A DNA stretch of 64,000 nt from JBMOMT01 sp049324835 (GCA_049324835.1 JBMOMT010000064.1:1-64000), one strand, 5' to 3'. Counted from the stretch's first letter, positions 43,594-52,287 are shown. Numbers and translations are program-made. The notes: generated by a model from the letters alone, not told the origin.

Positions 43594-44643
43594 GTGAAAA
43601 CCAGCGATTTTGACTACCAGCTTGCCCCACATCTCATCGCCCAGAGGCCGCTGGAACCCCGCGACGCCTCACGGCTGCTGGTGGTCGATCGCGCCGACGG
43701 CTCGCTGGCCCACCGCACCTTTCGTGAGATCGCCGAGCACCTCCGGCCGGCCGATCTCTTGGTTTTTAACGACACCCGCGTCATCCCGGCCCGGCTGATC
43801 GCCCGCAAAGCGCCCAGCGGCGGCAAGTTAGAGATGCTGCTGGTCAAACGTCACAGCCCCACCGAGTGGGAGGTGATGGTCACGGGGCGTCGGGCCATGC
43901 CCGGTCAGCGCATCACCGTCGCCCAGGGCGGAACACACATCGAAGGCCAGATCACGGCCCTCACCGAGGCCGGCGGGCGGCGCATCGTCTTCGACCGCCC
44001 CCTGGAGCCTGCGCTCGATGCACTGGGTGAGGTGCCGCTGCCCCCCTACATCCACGAGCCGCTGCAAGACCCGGAGCGATACCAGACCATCTATGCCCGG
44101 GTGAGCGGCTCCTCGGCCGCTCCCACGGCCGGCCTCCATTTCACGCCCGATCTGCTGCTGTCGCTGCGAGAGATGGGTGTGAATTTCGCCTTTGTCACGC
44201 TGCACATCGGCATGGATACTTTTCGGCCGGTGCAAAGCGAGCAGATCCAAGACCACACCATGCACACCGAGTGGTGCTCGCTGAGCATCGAGACCGCCAG
44301 ACAGATCAACCAGACCCGGCTGGATGGCGGGCGGCTGGTGGCTGTGGGCACCACCGCCGTGCGTGTGCTGGAAACCGCTGCCGCCGGGTGCGCGCCACAG
44401 GGCGAGGCCTGCGCCTGGCAGACGGTGGCCCCCTTCGAAGGACCCACCGACCTCTTTATCACCCCCGGCTACCACTTTTGCGCCGTCGACGTGCTGTTGA
44501 CCAATTTTCACCTGCCGCGCAGCACACTGCTCATGCTGGTCAGCGCCTTTGCCGGCAAGCCCCTCATCGACCGCGCCTACCGGCAGGCCATCGCGCACGA
44601 GTACCGATTCTACAGCTTTGGCGACGCCATGCTGATCCTGTGA
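43594..44643 (+). CDS. queA: tRNA preQ1(34) S-adenosylmethionine ribosyltransferase-isomerase
   Basis: The 349-residue enzyme makes epoxyqueuosine in tRNA by moving the ribosyl part of SAM to preQ1. Motifs include MKTSDFDYQLAPHLIAQRPL, RLLVVDRADGSLAHRTF, VFNDTRVIPARL, SAAPTAGLHFTPDLL and the C-terminal FGDAMLIL. The GTG start at 43594 gives the usual N-terminus; a GTG 30 bases earlier overlaps the kinase stop. Convergent with tilS, another tRNA-modification gene. Confidence 0.97.
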   Translation: MKTSDFDYQLAPHLIAQRPLEPRDASRLLVVDRADGSLAHRTFREIAEHLRPADLLVFNDTRVIPARLIARKAPSGGKLEMLLVKRHSPTEWEVMVTGRRAMPGQRITVAQGGTHIEGQITALTEAGGRRIVFDRPLEPALDALGEVPLPPYIHEPLQDPERYQTIYARVSGSSAAPTAGLHFTPDLLLSLREMGVNFAFVTLHIGMDTFRPVQSEQIQDHTMHTEWCSLSIETARQINQTRLDGGRLVAVGTTAVRVLETAAAGCAPQGEACAWQTVAPFEGPTDLFITPGYHFCAVDVLLTNFHLPRSTLLMLVSAFAGKPLIDRAYRQAIAHEYRFYSFGDAMLIL

Positions 44644-44651
44644 AACAAAAA

Positions 44652-44680
44652 GCAGGAGCGAGTCACCGGCTCGCCCCTGC
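44652..44680 (-). terminator. Terminator between queA and tilS
   Basis: GCAGGAGCGAG (44652-44662) and CTCGCCCCTGC (44670-44680) form a stem with one mismatch. On the minus strand the stem is followed by TTTTTG, so it works best as the tilS terminator; it could also stop queA transcripts less well. Confidence 0.75.
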
Positions 44681-44705
44681 GCCTCGCCTCGAACCGGGTC
44701 GAAGG

Positions 44706-46187
44706 CTATTCGCGCCGAAACCTCACCCTCAGCACGCGTTCCGTCTCCGGCCCGACCCGCGCCCGCTCGTCCAGCCGCCAGCCGGCCACCCACAGGATGC
44801 GCCCCTCGTCGGCCGCGCTCACCAGCAGCGGCGCCCGATCGCGCCAGGCGGCCGGCGCCTTGACGTTGATCAGAAAATCGCTCACCGATTTGGTGTGCCC
44901 CTCCATACCCTGGGGCTGAAACCGGTCGCCGGGGCGACGCTGCCGCAAGACCAGTCCCCCGGCCCCGATGGCCCCGGCGTCGATGAATGCCTGCCAGCGA
45001 TCCGGATTGGCCTCCCAACCGGGCGGCAACTCGTCGCGCGAGAGCGGCTCGATCAACACTCGCCAGCCGCCCGGGCCGGGCAGCGGCGTGCAGCCCGGCG
45101 CCACCAGCGGCAGCCGCGCCACCCACAGCACCGGCCGATCTTCCGCCGCGGGGGCGTAACCCTTGTCGGCCACCGTCAGCGTCTCATAACCTACGAGCAA
45201 CACCAATCCACCGGGCAGCGAAGCCATCGCGCCTGTCTCTTTTTCGCCGGCGATGCGCACCGCCTCCTCGACGTGCACGAAATTGATGTCCCGCAAGTTA
45301 CGCCGCAGCCGCTGCACCGCCTGGCGGAGCGTGGCCCGCCGCAGGCTCAGGGGCAGCGCCCGCCAGCCGGCCAAATCCAGAACCACCGCCTCGTCGTCGG
45401 CGGAGCGCATCACTCCGGCCCAGGCCGCCGCCAGCACCTCTTGCAGCAGGGCGTAATCGGCTGCGGCCACCTGCGCCGTGCGGCGGATCACCTCCCGCAC
45501 GTGGGTGCGATAGGTTTCCAGAATGGGGAACAGCTCGTGGCGCAGCCGGTTGCGAAAGTAGGTGGTATCCAGATTGGAGCGGTCGAAGCGCGGTTCAAGA
45601 CCGTGGGCGGCGCAGTAGGCCTGGATCTCGGCGCGAGGGATTTCCAACAGCGGGCGAATCAGCCACATCCCCTCTGCCGTCTGGCCGCCCAGCAACCGAT
45701 ACTCTCCTAGCGGCGTTTTGGGCAACATGCCCCGCAGCCCCGCCAGCCCTGCGCCGCGCAAAAAGTGCATCAACACCGTCTCGGCCTGATCGTCGGCGTT
45801 GTGGCCCACCGCCACGACCCGCGCCCCCACCTGCCCGGCCAGCCGGGCCAGGAGGGTGTAGCGGGCCTGGCGGGCCGCCTCCTCCACGGCCAGCTTGCGA
45901 CGGCGCGCCAGAGCGGGCACATCCTGGGCCTCCACGGTGCAGGGCAGGCCCCACGCGGCGGCCAGATGGGCCACAAAGGCGGCGTCGGCGTCGGCATCGG
46001 CGCCGCGGATGCGGTGATTCAGATGGGCCACGTGCAGCGACAGACCCCATTCAGCCGCCAGCCGCCGCAGCAGATGCAGCAGGCACAGCGAGTCGGGCCC
46101 GCCAGAGACGCCCACCACGACCGGCTCGCCCCGAAACAGCAGCCCGTGCCGCTCGATTGTCTCGCCCACCTGTTCCAGCAATGGCAC
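44706..46187 (-). CDS. tilS: tRNA(Ile)-lysidine synthetase
   Basis: The 493-residue enzyme attaches lysine to C34 of the AUA-reading isoleucine tRNA with ATP. It has the PP-loop SGGPDS at 28-33, VAHLNHRIRGADADADAAFV and AVGHNADDQAETVLMHFLRGAG, then the TilS substrate-binding domain and the C-terminal domain with LRQRRPGDRFQPQGM and TKSVSDFLINVKAP. The start is GTG at 46187. It lies 37 bases downstream of the amidohydrolase gene on the same strand, so the two are probably cotranscribed. Confidence 0.96.
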   Translation of the reverse strand: MPLLEQVGETIERHGLLFRGEPVVVGVSGGPDSLCLLHLLRRLAAEWGLSLHVAHLNHRIRGADADADAAFVAHLAAAWGLPCTVEAQDVPALARRRKLAVEEAARQARYTLLARLAGQVGARVVAVGHNADDQAETVLMHFLRGAGLAGLRGMLPKTPLGEYRLLGGQTAEGMWLIRPLLEIPRAEIQAYCAAHGLEPRFDRSNLDTTYFRNRLRHELFPILETYRTHVREVIRRTAQVAAADYALLQEVLAAAWAGVMRSADDEAVVLDLAGWRALPLSLRRATLRQAVQRLRRNLRDINFVHVEEAVRIAGEKETGAMASLPGGLVLLVGYETLTVADKGYAPAAEDRPVLWVARLPLVAPGCTPLPGPGGWRVLIEPLSRDELPPGWEANPDRWQAFIDAGAIGAGGLVLRQRRPGDRFQPQGMEGHTKSVSDFLINVKAPAAWRDRAPLLVSAADEGRILWVAGWRLDERARVGPETERVLRVRFRRE

Positions 46188-46224
46188 GATCCACCTGCCC
46201 CCAGAGGCGACGTGAACGTCGCCC

Positions 46225-47436
46225 TCATGCCTGCCGCTGATAAGCCACCTGACCGTCTATCAGCACCAGCTCGGTCACGGTGCGGTAATCGAAGGGATGG
46301 CCGTCAAAGACCACCAGATCGGCGTCTTTGCCCACCTCCAGACTGCCCACCCGCTCGGCCACGCCGATGATTTCGGCGGCGTTGATGGTGATGGCCTTCA
46401 GCGCCTCCTCTTCCGGCATGCCCTCGCGCACGGCCAGCGCAGCGTTGATAGGCAGATATTTCACCGCCGACATCTCGTCGGTCTGGATGGCCACTTTGAC
46501 GCCGGCCTGGGCCATCAGGCCGGGGTTCCTGGGCGTCATGCCCTTCAGCTCGTACTTGACGCGGGAAAAGAGGATCGGCCCGGCGGTGACCGGGATGCCC
46601 TTGGCGGCCAGGATTTCGGCGATCTTGTAACCCTCAGTGGCGTGTTCCAGCGTCAGGTCCAGGTTGAACTCTTCGGCGATGCGGATGGCAGTGAGCATGT
46701 CGTCGGCGCGGTGGGCGTGGACGCGGGCTTTTATCTCGCGGCGCAGCACCTTGCCCAGCGCCTCCAGCTCGAGATCTCGCTCCGGCGGTTTGGGGGCCTC
46801 GGTTTCCTCATCGCCGGCCTCGACTTTGGCCCGGTATTCGGCCAGCTCTTGCTCGTGGCGCTGCCATTTATCCAGATAGTTCTGGGCGTCCACCAGAGCG
46901 GCCCGCAGGGCAGCGGCGTTGCCCATGCGTGTGGAGGGGGCCTTTTTCTGATCGCCGTAAACCCGCTTGGGGTTCTCACCCAGGGCCATCTTCATGCCCG
47001 CCGGTTCCAGCAGCACCATCTCTTCGACGCTGCGCCTGGGCATCGTCTTGAGGCAAACCCATTGCCCGCCGATGACGTTGCCGCTGCCCGGCCCGGTGAG
47101 CACGGTCGTCACGCCGGCGGCCACCAATTCTTGAAACGCCGGATCTTCGGGGTGCACCGCGTCCAGCGCCCGCAGGTGGGGCGTGATAGGATCGGTCAAC
47201 TCGTTGCCGTCGGAATACTCCCAGCCGATGCCATCGGGAAAGAGTCCCACGTGACAGTGGGCATCGATCAGGCCTGGCATCACCACTTTGCCAGCGGCGT
47301 CATAGATTTCAGCATCCTCCGGGATCTCGACCTCCTCCCCGATGGCGACGATGCGCCCACCTTCGACCAGCACTGTCCCTTGCTCCAGTGTGCCTTGAGT
47401 GATGGTCATCACCTTGCCGTTTTTGATCGCAATCAT
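46225..47436 (-). CDS. Amidohydrolase-family metal-dependent hydrolase
   Basis: The 403-residue cytoplasmic protein belongs to the amidohydrolase superfamily, with the metal motif LIDAHCHVGLFPDG (His-X-His), a later HAHRADD and a conserved QTDEMSAVKY segment. The C-terminal GSLEVGKDADLVVFDGHPFDYRTV is typical. Related proteins of this subgroup are annotated only as amidohydrolases. It lacks the His-Thr-His signature expected of imidazolonepropionase, so it should not be taken as the missing HutI of the hut genes. The start ATG follows GAGGAGG. The partner is tilS. Confidence 0.88.
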   Translation of the reverse strand: MIAIKNGKVMTITQGTLEQGTVLVEGGRIVAIGEEVEIPEDAEIYDAAGKVVMPGLIDAHCHVGLFPDGIGWEYSDGNELTDPITPHLRALDAVHPEDPAFQELVAAGVTTVLTGPGSGNVIGGQWVCLKTMPRRSVEEMVLLEPAGMKMALGENPKRVYGDQKKAPSTRMGNAAALRAALVDAQNYLDKWQRHEQELAEYRAKVEAGDEETEAPKPPERDLELEALGKVLRREIKARVHAHRADDMLTAIRIAEEFNLDLTLEHATEGYKIAEILAAKGIPVTAGPILFSRVKYELKGMTPRNPGLMAQAGVKVAIQTDEMSAVKYLPINAALAVREGMPEEEALKAITINAAEIIGVAERVGSLEVGKDADLVVFDGHPFDYRTVTELVLIDGQVAYQRQA

Positions 47437-47480
47437 CCCTATCCTCCTCGTATAATATGTTCGTGGTCAGGCACGTAACG

Positions 47481-47508
47481 GCGTGGAGTGCCGTAAGACG
47501 CCACGCCA
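47481..47508. repeat. Inverted repeat between divergent genes
   Basis: GGCGTGG (47481-47487) and CCACGCC (47502-47508) form a stem with a 14-base loop between the amidohydrolase and ferredoxin-protein starts. It may be a regulatory site or a terminator-like structure. Confidence 0.4.
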
Positions 47509-47588
47509 CTCTGCTGCTACGAGCCTCACTCATCGAGTGTAAAATTCGGCTACCCTGATGATAACAGATGTTGCCTCAGACGTCAAGG

Positions 47589-47616
47589 TTGCGTTGCCGC
47601 TCGATTGGAGTATAAT
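47589..47616 (+). promoter_or_regulatory. Promoter of the cyclic-nucleotide/ferredoxin gene
   Basis: TTGCGT and a perfect TATAAT are separated by 16 bases, 22 bases before the GTG start at 47639. The five genes up to 53300 follow with gaps of at most 44 bases and could all be read from here. Confidence 0.65.
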
Positions 47617-47638
47617 TCCAATACAGGGAGGAAAAACC

Positions 47639-49069
47639 GTGAGCGTCGAACCTGATGCTCTCTCTATCCCAGAGCGTCTGAGCGCGCATCCATTACTGGA
47701 TACACTCCCCGGCACAGCTATTGCCGACCTGTCCAGGGCCGTGCGACTGGTCGAGTTCTCGCCCAACGAAACCATCGTGCGCCAGGGTGAGAACCACCAC
47801 TCGATGTATCTCATCGACGAGGGGCAGGTACGGGTATCCATTCGTGATTCGCAGGGCGGCGAGTTAAAGATCGCCGTTTTGAAACCGGGCGATTTTTTTG
47901 GCGAGACCGCCTTTATCACCAAAGGCCCTCGCACCGCCACCGTCCGTTCACTCACCGCGTGCCGTCTATTCGAACTGCCCCAACGTGAGATGTATCGCCT
48001 GCGACGGTATCCCCGGCTTTGGAAACAACTGGAACAGGCCAGCCAAAAACGGCTCGCCACGACCATGCTGTGCCGGGTGGCGCTGTTCCAGGCCCTCTCA
48101 CCCGAAGAGCGCACCGAGGTGGCCCAGCTACTGAGCCTGGAACACTATCAGGCAGGCAGTACCATCTGTCAGGAAGGCTGCGCCGGCGACGCTTTTTTCA
48201 TCATCTGGCGCGGCCAGGTCAAAGTCACCTCTCAAAAAGAAAACGACGAACGGTTGCTGGCCTTTCTGCGCGACGACGATTTTTTCGGCGAGGCATCTCT
48301 GCTGTCGGACCGGCCGCGGGAAGCCACCGTCACCGCTCTGACCGACATCGAAGTGCTGCGGCTGGCCCGCGAGGATCTGCTCAAACTGGTGTCGACCAAA
48401 CCGGCCTTAAAACAGGCCATCGAAGCAGTGATGGCCCTGCGCACCGAGCCATCGGTAACGGTGAGGCAAGATAGCCACTGGAGCGCCGCCATGGGCCTGC
48501 TGATGGAGCAGGGCCTCACGATGGACCGTCAGGTTTTGGTGCGGCAAGCCGATCTTTGCCCGCCCGGTTGCCGTCTGTGCGAGGATGCCTGCGCCCGGCG
48601 TTTTGGTCGCAGTCGGATTCGCCTGGGCGGTCGACGCTTTGGCCCCCTGGACCTGATGGGCATTTGCCAGCATTGCACCCATGCGGCCTGTATTGACGCC
48701 TGCTTTTTCGACGCCATCCGTCAGGACGAAAAAGGGCTGGTACGCATCATCGTTTCGGCCTGCACGGGTTGCACACTGTGCGAGCACGCCTGCCCTCACA
48801 GCGCCGTCGCCATGGTGCAACCCGAACCGGAAGAGCTGAAAGGCTGGCTGAAACGGCTCTTTTCCACCCTCACCCATCACCCGCCAGAGGTGGTTGCCGA
48901 AATCTGCGAGCGATGCCGGGGCTACACGGATATGGCCTGCCTGACAGCCTGCCCGACCCACGCATTACAACTGGTGACCGTGGGCGATTATCTCAGACCA
49001 ACCCAAAAGAAAACCTCACCCGCTCAGATTGCACCGCTTTGTGAGCCTTACCCAACCGATCCACCTTGA
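47639..49069 (+). CDS. Double cyclic-nucleotide-binding domain protein with C-terminal polyferredoxin
   Basis: The 476-residue soluble protein has two CAP_ED domains (about 20-130, NETIVRQGENHHSMYLIDEG and FGETAFITKGPRTATVRS; about 150-265, GSTICQEGCAGDAFFIIWRG and FGEASLLSDRPREATVTA) followed by a ferredoxin-like region (about 300-450). The latter has the cysteine clusters CPPGCRLCEDAC, CQHCTHAACIDAC, CTGCTLCEHACP and CERCRGYTDMACLTACP, enough for several [4Fe-4S] clusters. No helix-turn-helix is seen, so it is not a CRP-type activator. It may couple a ligand signal to electron transfer. The GTG start has GGGAGG. It lies 31 bases before the first DapA-Fae fusion gene, in the same operon. Confidence 0.9.
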   Translation: MSVEPDALSIPERLSAHPLLDTLPGTAIADLSRAVRLVEFSPNETIVRQGENHHSMYLIDEGQVRVSIRDSQGGELKIAVLKPGDFFGETAFITKGPRTATVRSLTACRLFELPQREMYRLRRYPRLWKQLEQASQKRLATTMLCRVALFQALSPEERTEVAQLLSLEHYQAGSTICQEGCAGDAFFIIWRGQVKVTSQKENDERLLAFLRDDDFFGEASLLSDRPREATVTALTDIEVLRLAREDLLKLVSTKPALKQAIEAVMALRTEPSVTVRQDSHWSAAMGLLMEQGLTMDRQVLVRQADLCPPGCRLCEDACARRFGRSRIRLGGRRFGPLDLMGICQHCTHAACIDACFFDAIRQDEKGLVRIIVSACTGCTLCEHACPHSAVAMVQPEPEELKGWLKRLFSTLTHHPPEVVAEICERCRGYTDMACLTACPTHALQLVTVGDYLRPTQKKTSPAQIAPLCEPYPTDPP

Positions 49070-49100
49070 ACAGGCCCGATCAACCAAAGGAGGTCAAGTT

Positions 49101-50531
49101 ATGCCTGTCAAAATCCCGTGGCTCAAGGGCGTTTTTCCGGCCCTGGTCACACCCTTTGACAAAAACCAAGATGTAGACGAGGCGGCCTTTCGCCACCTCA
49201 TCCGCCACGTTCTGCCCCACGTGGATGGCCTCGTCCCTTGCGGCACCACCGGCGAGTTTCCCTACCTCGATGTGGAGGAACAACAACGCCTGGTACAGAT
49301 CGCCGTCCAGGAAGCCGGCAGCAAGCCGGTCATCGCCGGCACGGGAGCTTCATCCACCCGCGAAGCGATCTTGCTGGCGCGTAATGCCCAGCAGGTTGGC
49401 GCCTCGGCGTGTCTGGTGGTGACGCCCTATTTCCTGCACCCCTCAGACAAGGGCATTTACCAACACTTTTACGAGATCGCCCGGGCCGTTCGAATTCCAA
49501 TTCTGATGTACAACATCCCCCAGGTGGTGGATCGGGAATTGCCGCGCCGCGTGATCCAGGACCTGGCCGACATGCCCAACATTGTCGGTCTCAAAGACTC
49601 TTCCGGCAACCTGACCTACACCATGGAGGTGTTGGAATTTGCCGGCGACCGTATCGATGTCCTGGTGGGCCACGACGAGGTGGTGCTCAACGCTCTGGCC
49701 GGCGGTTGCAGCGGCATGATTCTGGCCAGCGCGCAGGTCTACCCGGAGGTGTGGCAAGAGGTCTACACTGCGGTCCAAACCGGCGATCTCGCCCGCGCCC
49801 GTCAGCTCCAGCGCAGCGTGCAAAAGCTCTCGCGCATCTTTTGCCGTTACGGCGGCGGTGTGGCCGTCAAACAGGCGATGAACCTGCTCGGCGTGCCGGT
49901 TGGCCGTCCGCGCCGCCCTCTCAAGACCGTCGGCGGCGCGTTGATCCACGAGGATCGGGCCGAGATCCGCCTGGAGCTGGAAAAACTGGGCAAGATCGCC
50001 CCCGCCGATGGCGACCGCCGCGCCGACACCCGCCCGCTGGCGGAGCGTTTTGACGATCTGGAACTGACCGCCGGGGCCATTACGCGGGCCGGGCTGCGGC
50101 TGGGCAGCGGCGTTGCCGGAGAGGGCGTGGAGGCGGTGCAATTGCATCTGATAGCCGGCGGCAAAAACTCGCCGCTGGGTGATGCCTATGCCTACCAGCT
50201 CACCTATCCCCTTTACCGCCGCGAGGCCCTGGCTGCCATCCTGGAGCCCAACCTCACCGTCCGGCCGGCCACACTCATCCTGCCCGCCGTAGAGCAAAAA
50301 GACCTGCGCCAGGCCAACATGATCTATGGCCCCACCCAATCGGCGGTGGCGCGGGCCATCGTCGACAATCTGGAAAGCGGTGCGATCCCTCACTCCGCCG
50401 TGGAGGACGAGGTCATGATCGTCATCGCCGATGTCCATCCCAGAGCACTGGATAGACAGGCGCTCTACCGGGCTGTCTACCAGGCCATGAACAACGCCAT
50501 TACTCAGGCCTTTTCTGGAGGTGAGCCATGA
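49101..50531 (+). CDS. DapA-type aldolase fused to Fae-like domain, copy 1
   Basis: The 476-residue protein has an N-terminal class I aldolase barrel (about 8-300) of the DapA/N-acetylneuraminate-lyase family. GTTGE (48-52), Tyr137 in YNIP and the Schiff-base Lys165 in GLKDSSG are intact. The dihydrodipicolinate-synthase arginine motif that follows YNxP is absent (YNIPQVVD), so it should act on something other than aspartate semialdehyde. Residues about 320-470 resemble formaldehyde-activating enzyme (GEGVEAVQLHLIAGGKNSP, LEPNLTVRPATLI, YGPTQSAVARAIVDNLESG). The catalytic histidine and aspartate positions of Fae are replaced by Gln347 and His349. The start has AAAGGAGG. It overlaps the next small gene by four bases. 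Confidence 0.88.
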   Translation: MPVKIPWLKGVFPALVTPFDKNQDVDEAAFRHLIRHVLPHVDGLVPCGTTGEFPYLDVEEQQRLVQIAVQEAGSKPVIAGTGASSTREAILLARNAQQVGASACLVVTPYFLHPSDKGIYQHFYEIARAVRIPILMYNIPQVVDRELPRRVIQDLADMPNIVGLKDSSGNLTYTMEVLEFAGDRIDVLVGHDEVVLNALAGGCSGMILASAQVYPEVWQEVYTAVQTGDLARARQLQRSVQKLSRIFCRYGGGVAVKQAMNLLGVPVGRPRRPLKTVGGALIHEDRAEIRLELEKLGKIAPADGDRRADTRPLAERFDDLELTAGAITRAGLRLGSGVAGEGVEAVQLHLIAGGKNSPLGDAYAYQLTYPLYRREALAAILEPNLTVRPATLILPAVEQKDLRQANMIYGPTQSAVARAIVDNLESGAIPHSAVEDEVMIVIADVHPRALDRQALYRAVYQAMNNAITQAFSGGEP

Positions 50532-50824
50532 CCGAAGATTTTTCCAGCGAATGGCTGCCGGGTTACGTCATTGTGCCACGCAAAGGCGGCCACGCCTGGC
50601 AGATCGGCATCATCCAGGACAGCCGGGGCAGCCGGCGCGTACGACTGGCTTCCGGGCGCATGTCGATAGTAGAGAACCCCGATCCCAGCGGCCCGCCCCT
50701 GGCTGCCGTCAAACAGACCAACCGCGTCAACGTCACCGACCTCGAAGAGTGGGACAGAGTGGCCGCTGCCGTGCGCCAAAAACTTGAAGAGCTGGCGGCC
50801 ATGAAAGACCAGCCAAAGGAGTAA
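50528..50824 (+). CDS. Small protein of unknown function between the DapA-Fae genes
   Basis: The 98-residue protein starts with ATG inside the previous gene's ATGA overlap, with GGAGGTGAG upstream, and ends 2 bases before the next gene's ATG. The N-terminal half looks like a small beta-barrel (YVIVPRKGGHAWQIGIIQD and RRVRLASGRMSIVE) and the C-terminal part is a charged helix (WDRVAAAVRQKLEELAAM). I recognise no family. Tight coupling with both fusion genes suggests it is a partner or adaptor of them. Confidence 0.8.
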   Translation: MTEDFSSEWLPGYVIVPRKGGHAWQIGIIQDSRGSRRVRLASGRMSIVENPDPSGPPLAAVKQTNRVNVTDLEEWDRVAAAVRQKLEELAAMKDQPKE

Positions 50825-50826
50825 AC

Positions 50827-52287
50827 ATGTCCAAGAAACCAACGTGGTTCAAAGGGATCTTTCCCGCCCTGGTGACACCCTTTACCCAGGACGACCAGAT
50901 CGACGAAAGCGCCTACCGCCACCTGATCCGTCACCTGCTGCCCCACGTGGACGGCCTGGTGCCCTCTGGCACCACCGGCGAGTTCTCCTATATGACCGAG
51001 GCCGAGCGCCTGCGTACGGTCGAGATCGCGCTCGAAGAGGCGGCTGGCAAACCGGTCATCGCCGGCACCGGCTGCCCCTCCACGCGGGCCACGGTGCGCC
51101 TCACGCAGGCCGCCAAAGACGCCGGCGCAACCGCGGCCCTGGTGGTGGCGCCTTATTATCTCAAACCCACTTTTAACGAAATCTATGAACACTATCAAGA
51201 GATCGACCAGATCGGCCTGCCCATCATCCTGTACAACATTCCACAGTGCGCCGGGACGCACTACCGGTGGTGGACGGCCGAGGGTATGGCGACCGATTTC
51301 GACAACGTGGTGGGTATCAAGGATTCTTCCGGCGACGTGCCCTTTCTCATGGCGCTGCTGGAAAAGGTCAAGGATACCATCGGCATTTTCACCGGCCACG
51401 ACGAAACGCTGGCCGCCGCGCTGGCCGCCGGCGCCGATGGCGCCATCCTGGCCTCGGCTAACCTGATACCAGACCTGGAGCAAGAGATCTATCTGGCCGT
51501 GCAGCGGGGCGACCTGGCCCTGGCTCAGCGGCGTCAGCAAGCCATCCAGATTCTGGTGCGGCTGGTGGTGCGTAAAGGCGCCAACCAGGCGGTCAAAGAA
51601 GGCCTGGGCATGATGGGCCTGCCGATGGGCGACTCGCGCCTGCCGTTCATGCCCGGCGGCGAGTTCGAGCGCGAGGACCGCGAAGACCTGCACACACAAC
51701 TGGAGAATCTGGGATACATTGGCAAAACAGCGAAAGCCTTTCCCGGCGGCGTGACCGTCGATTACGCGGCCACACCAGCCACGCCGCCGGGCATCGGCGA
51801 TCTGACGCTGCGTGTGGGTGAGGGTTTCGCCGGACCGCCCTTTTCCGAGATCGCCCACATCGATTTACTGCTGGGGCGTAAGGATGGGCCGGTGGGGCGC
51901 GCCATAGAGCGCGCCCTGGGCGAAGGTCGCCCCGGCCACGAGCTGAGGGTGATCCACGAAAGGCCACGCACGTTGTTGGTGCCCACCGTCACTGTACGGG
52001 GCGCCAAAGCCGGTCAACTGGTCTACGAAGACGCTGCGGCGGGCATCAATCTGGCCATCGAGCACAGCATCGCCCAGGGCTTTTTGCCGCCGGCCCTGTT
52101 GGACGACATCTGTCTCATCGCCAACGTTTTCGTCCACCCGGCAGCGGCCATCCGCCGCCGGATCAAGATCAACAACTATAAAGCCATGCGCGGCGCCATC
52201 CGCAAAGCCATCGAGAGCCGGCCAACCGTCGACGAGATGATTCACGAAAAGGCCGCGGCCCGCCATCCCTTCCGCTACGCGCCGTGA
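50827..52287 (+). CDS. DapA-type aldolase fused to Fae-like domain, copy 2
   Basis: The 486-residue protein repeats the architecture of the gene at 49101. The aldolase half has GTTGE (48-52), Tyr136 in YNIP and Lys165 in GIKDSSGD, again without the dihydrodipicolinate-synthase arginine (YNIPQCAG). From about 325 the Fae-like domain reads LTLRVGEGFAGPPFSEIAHI with His344 and Asp346, matching the Fae active-site AHID motif, then RPRTLLVPTVTV, NVFVHPAAAIRRRIKINNYK and a C-terminal RHPF like the family end THPF. Fae condenses formaldehyde with tetrahydromethanopterin, so this copy could be active. Start has AAAGGAG. Inferred job: capture formaldehyde made or used by the aldolase half. Confidence 0.9.
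   Translation: MSKKPTWFKGIFPALVTPFTQDDQIDESAYRHLIRHLLPHVDGLVPSGTTGEFSYMTEAERLRTVEIALEEAAGKPVIAGTGCPSTRATVRLTQAAKDAGATAALVVAPYYLKPTFNEIYEHYQEIDQIGLPIILYNIPQCAGTHYRWWTAEGMATDFDNVVGIKDSSGDVPFLMALLEKVKDTIGIFTGHDETLAAALAAGADGAILASANLIPDLEQEIYLAVQRGDLALAQRRQQAIQILVRLVVRKGANQAVKEGLGMMGLPMGDSRLPFMPGGEFEREDREDLHTQLENLGYIGKTAKAFPGGVTVDYAATPATPPGIGDLTLRVGEGFAGPPFSEIAHIDLLLGRKDGPVGRAIERALGEGRPGHELRVIHERPRTLLVPTVTVRGAKAGQLVYEDAAAGINLAIEHSIAQGFLPPALLDDICLIANVFVHPAAAIRRRIKINNYKAMRGAIRKAIESRPTVDEMIHEKAAARHPFRYAP

Noticed and set aside
43828..45126. Minus-strand frame of 432 codons crossing queA and the tilS end
   Set aside because: It spans two convergent genes and a terminator, and its product has no family features.
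46225..47436. Amidohydrolase as the missing imidazolonepropionase
   Set aside because: It lacks the His-Thr-His signature of HutI, is 20 kb from the hut genes, and lies with tilS on another transcript.
49101..52287. DapA domains as dihydrodipicolinate synthase for lysine synthesis
   Set aside because: The arginine that binds aspartate semialdehyde after the YNxP motif is replaced in both copies, and no other lysine genes are near.
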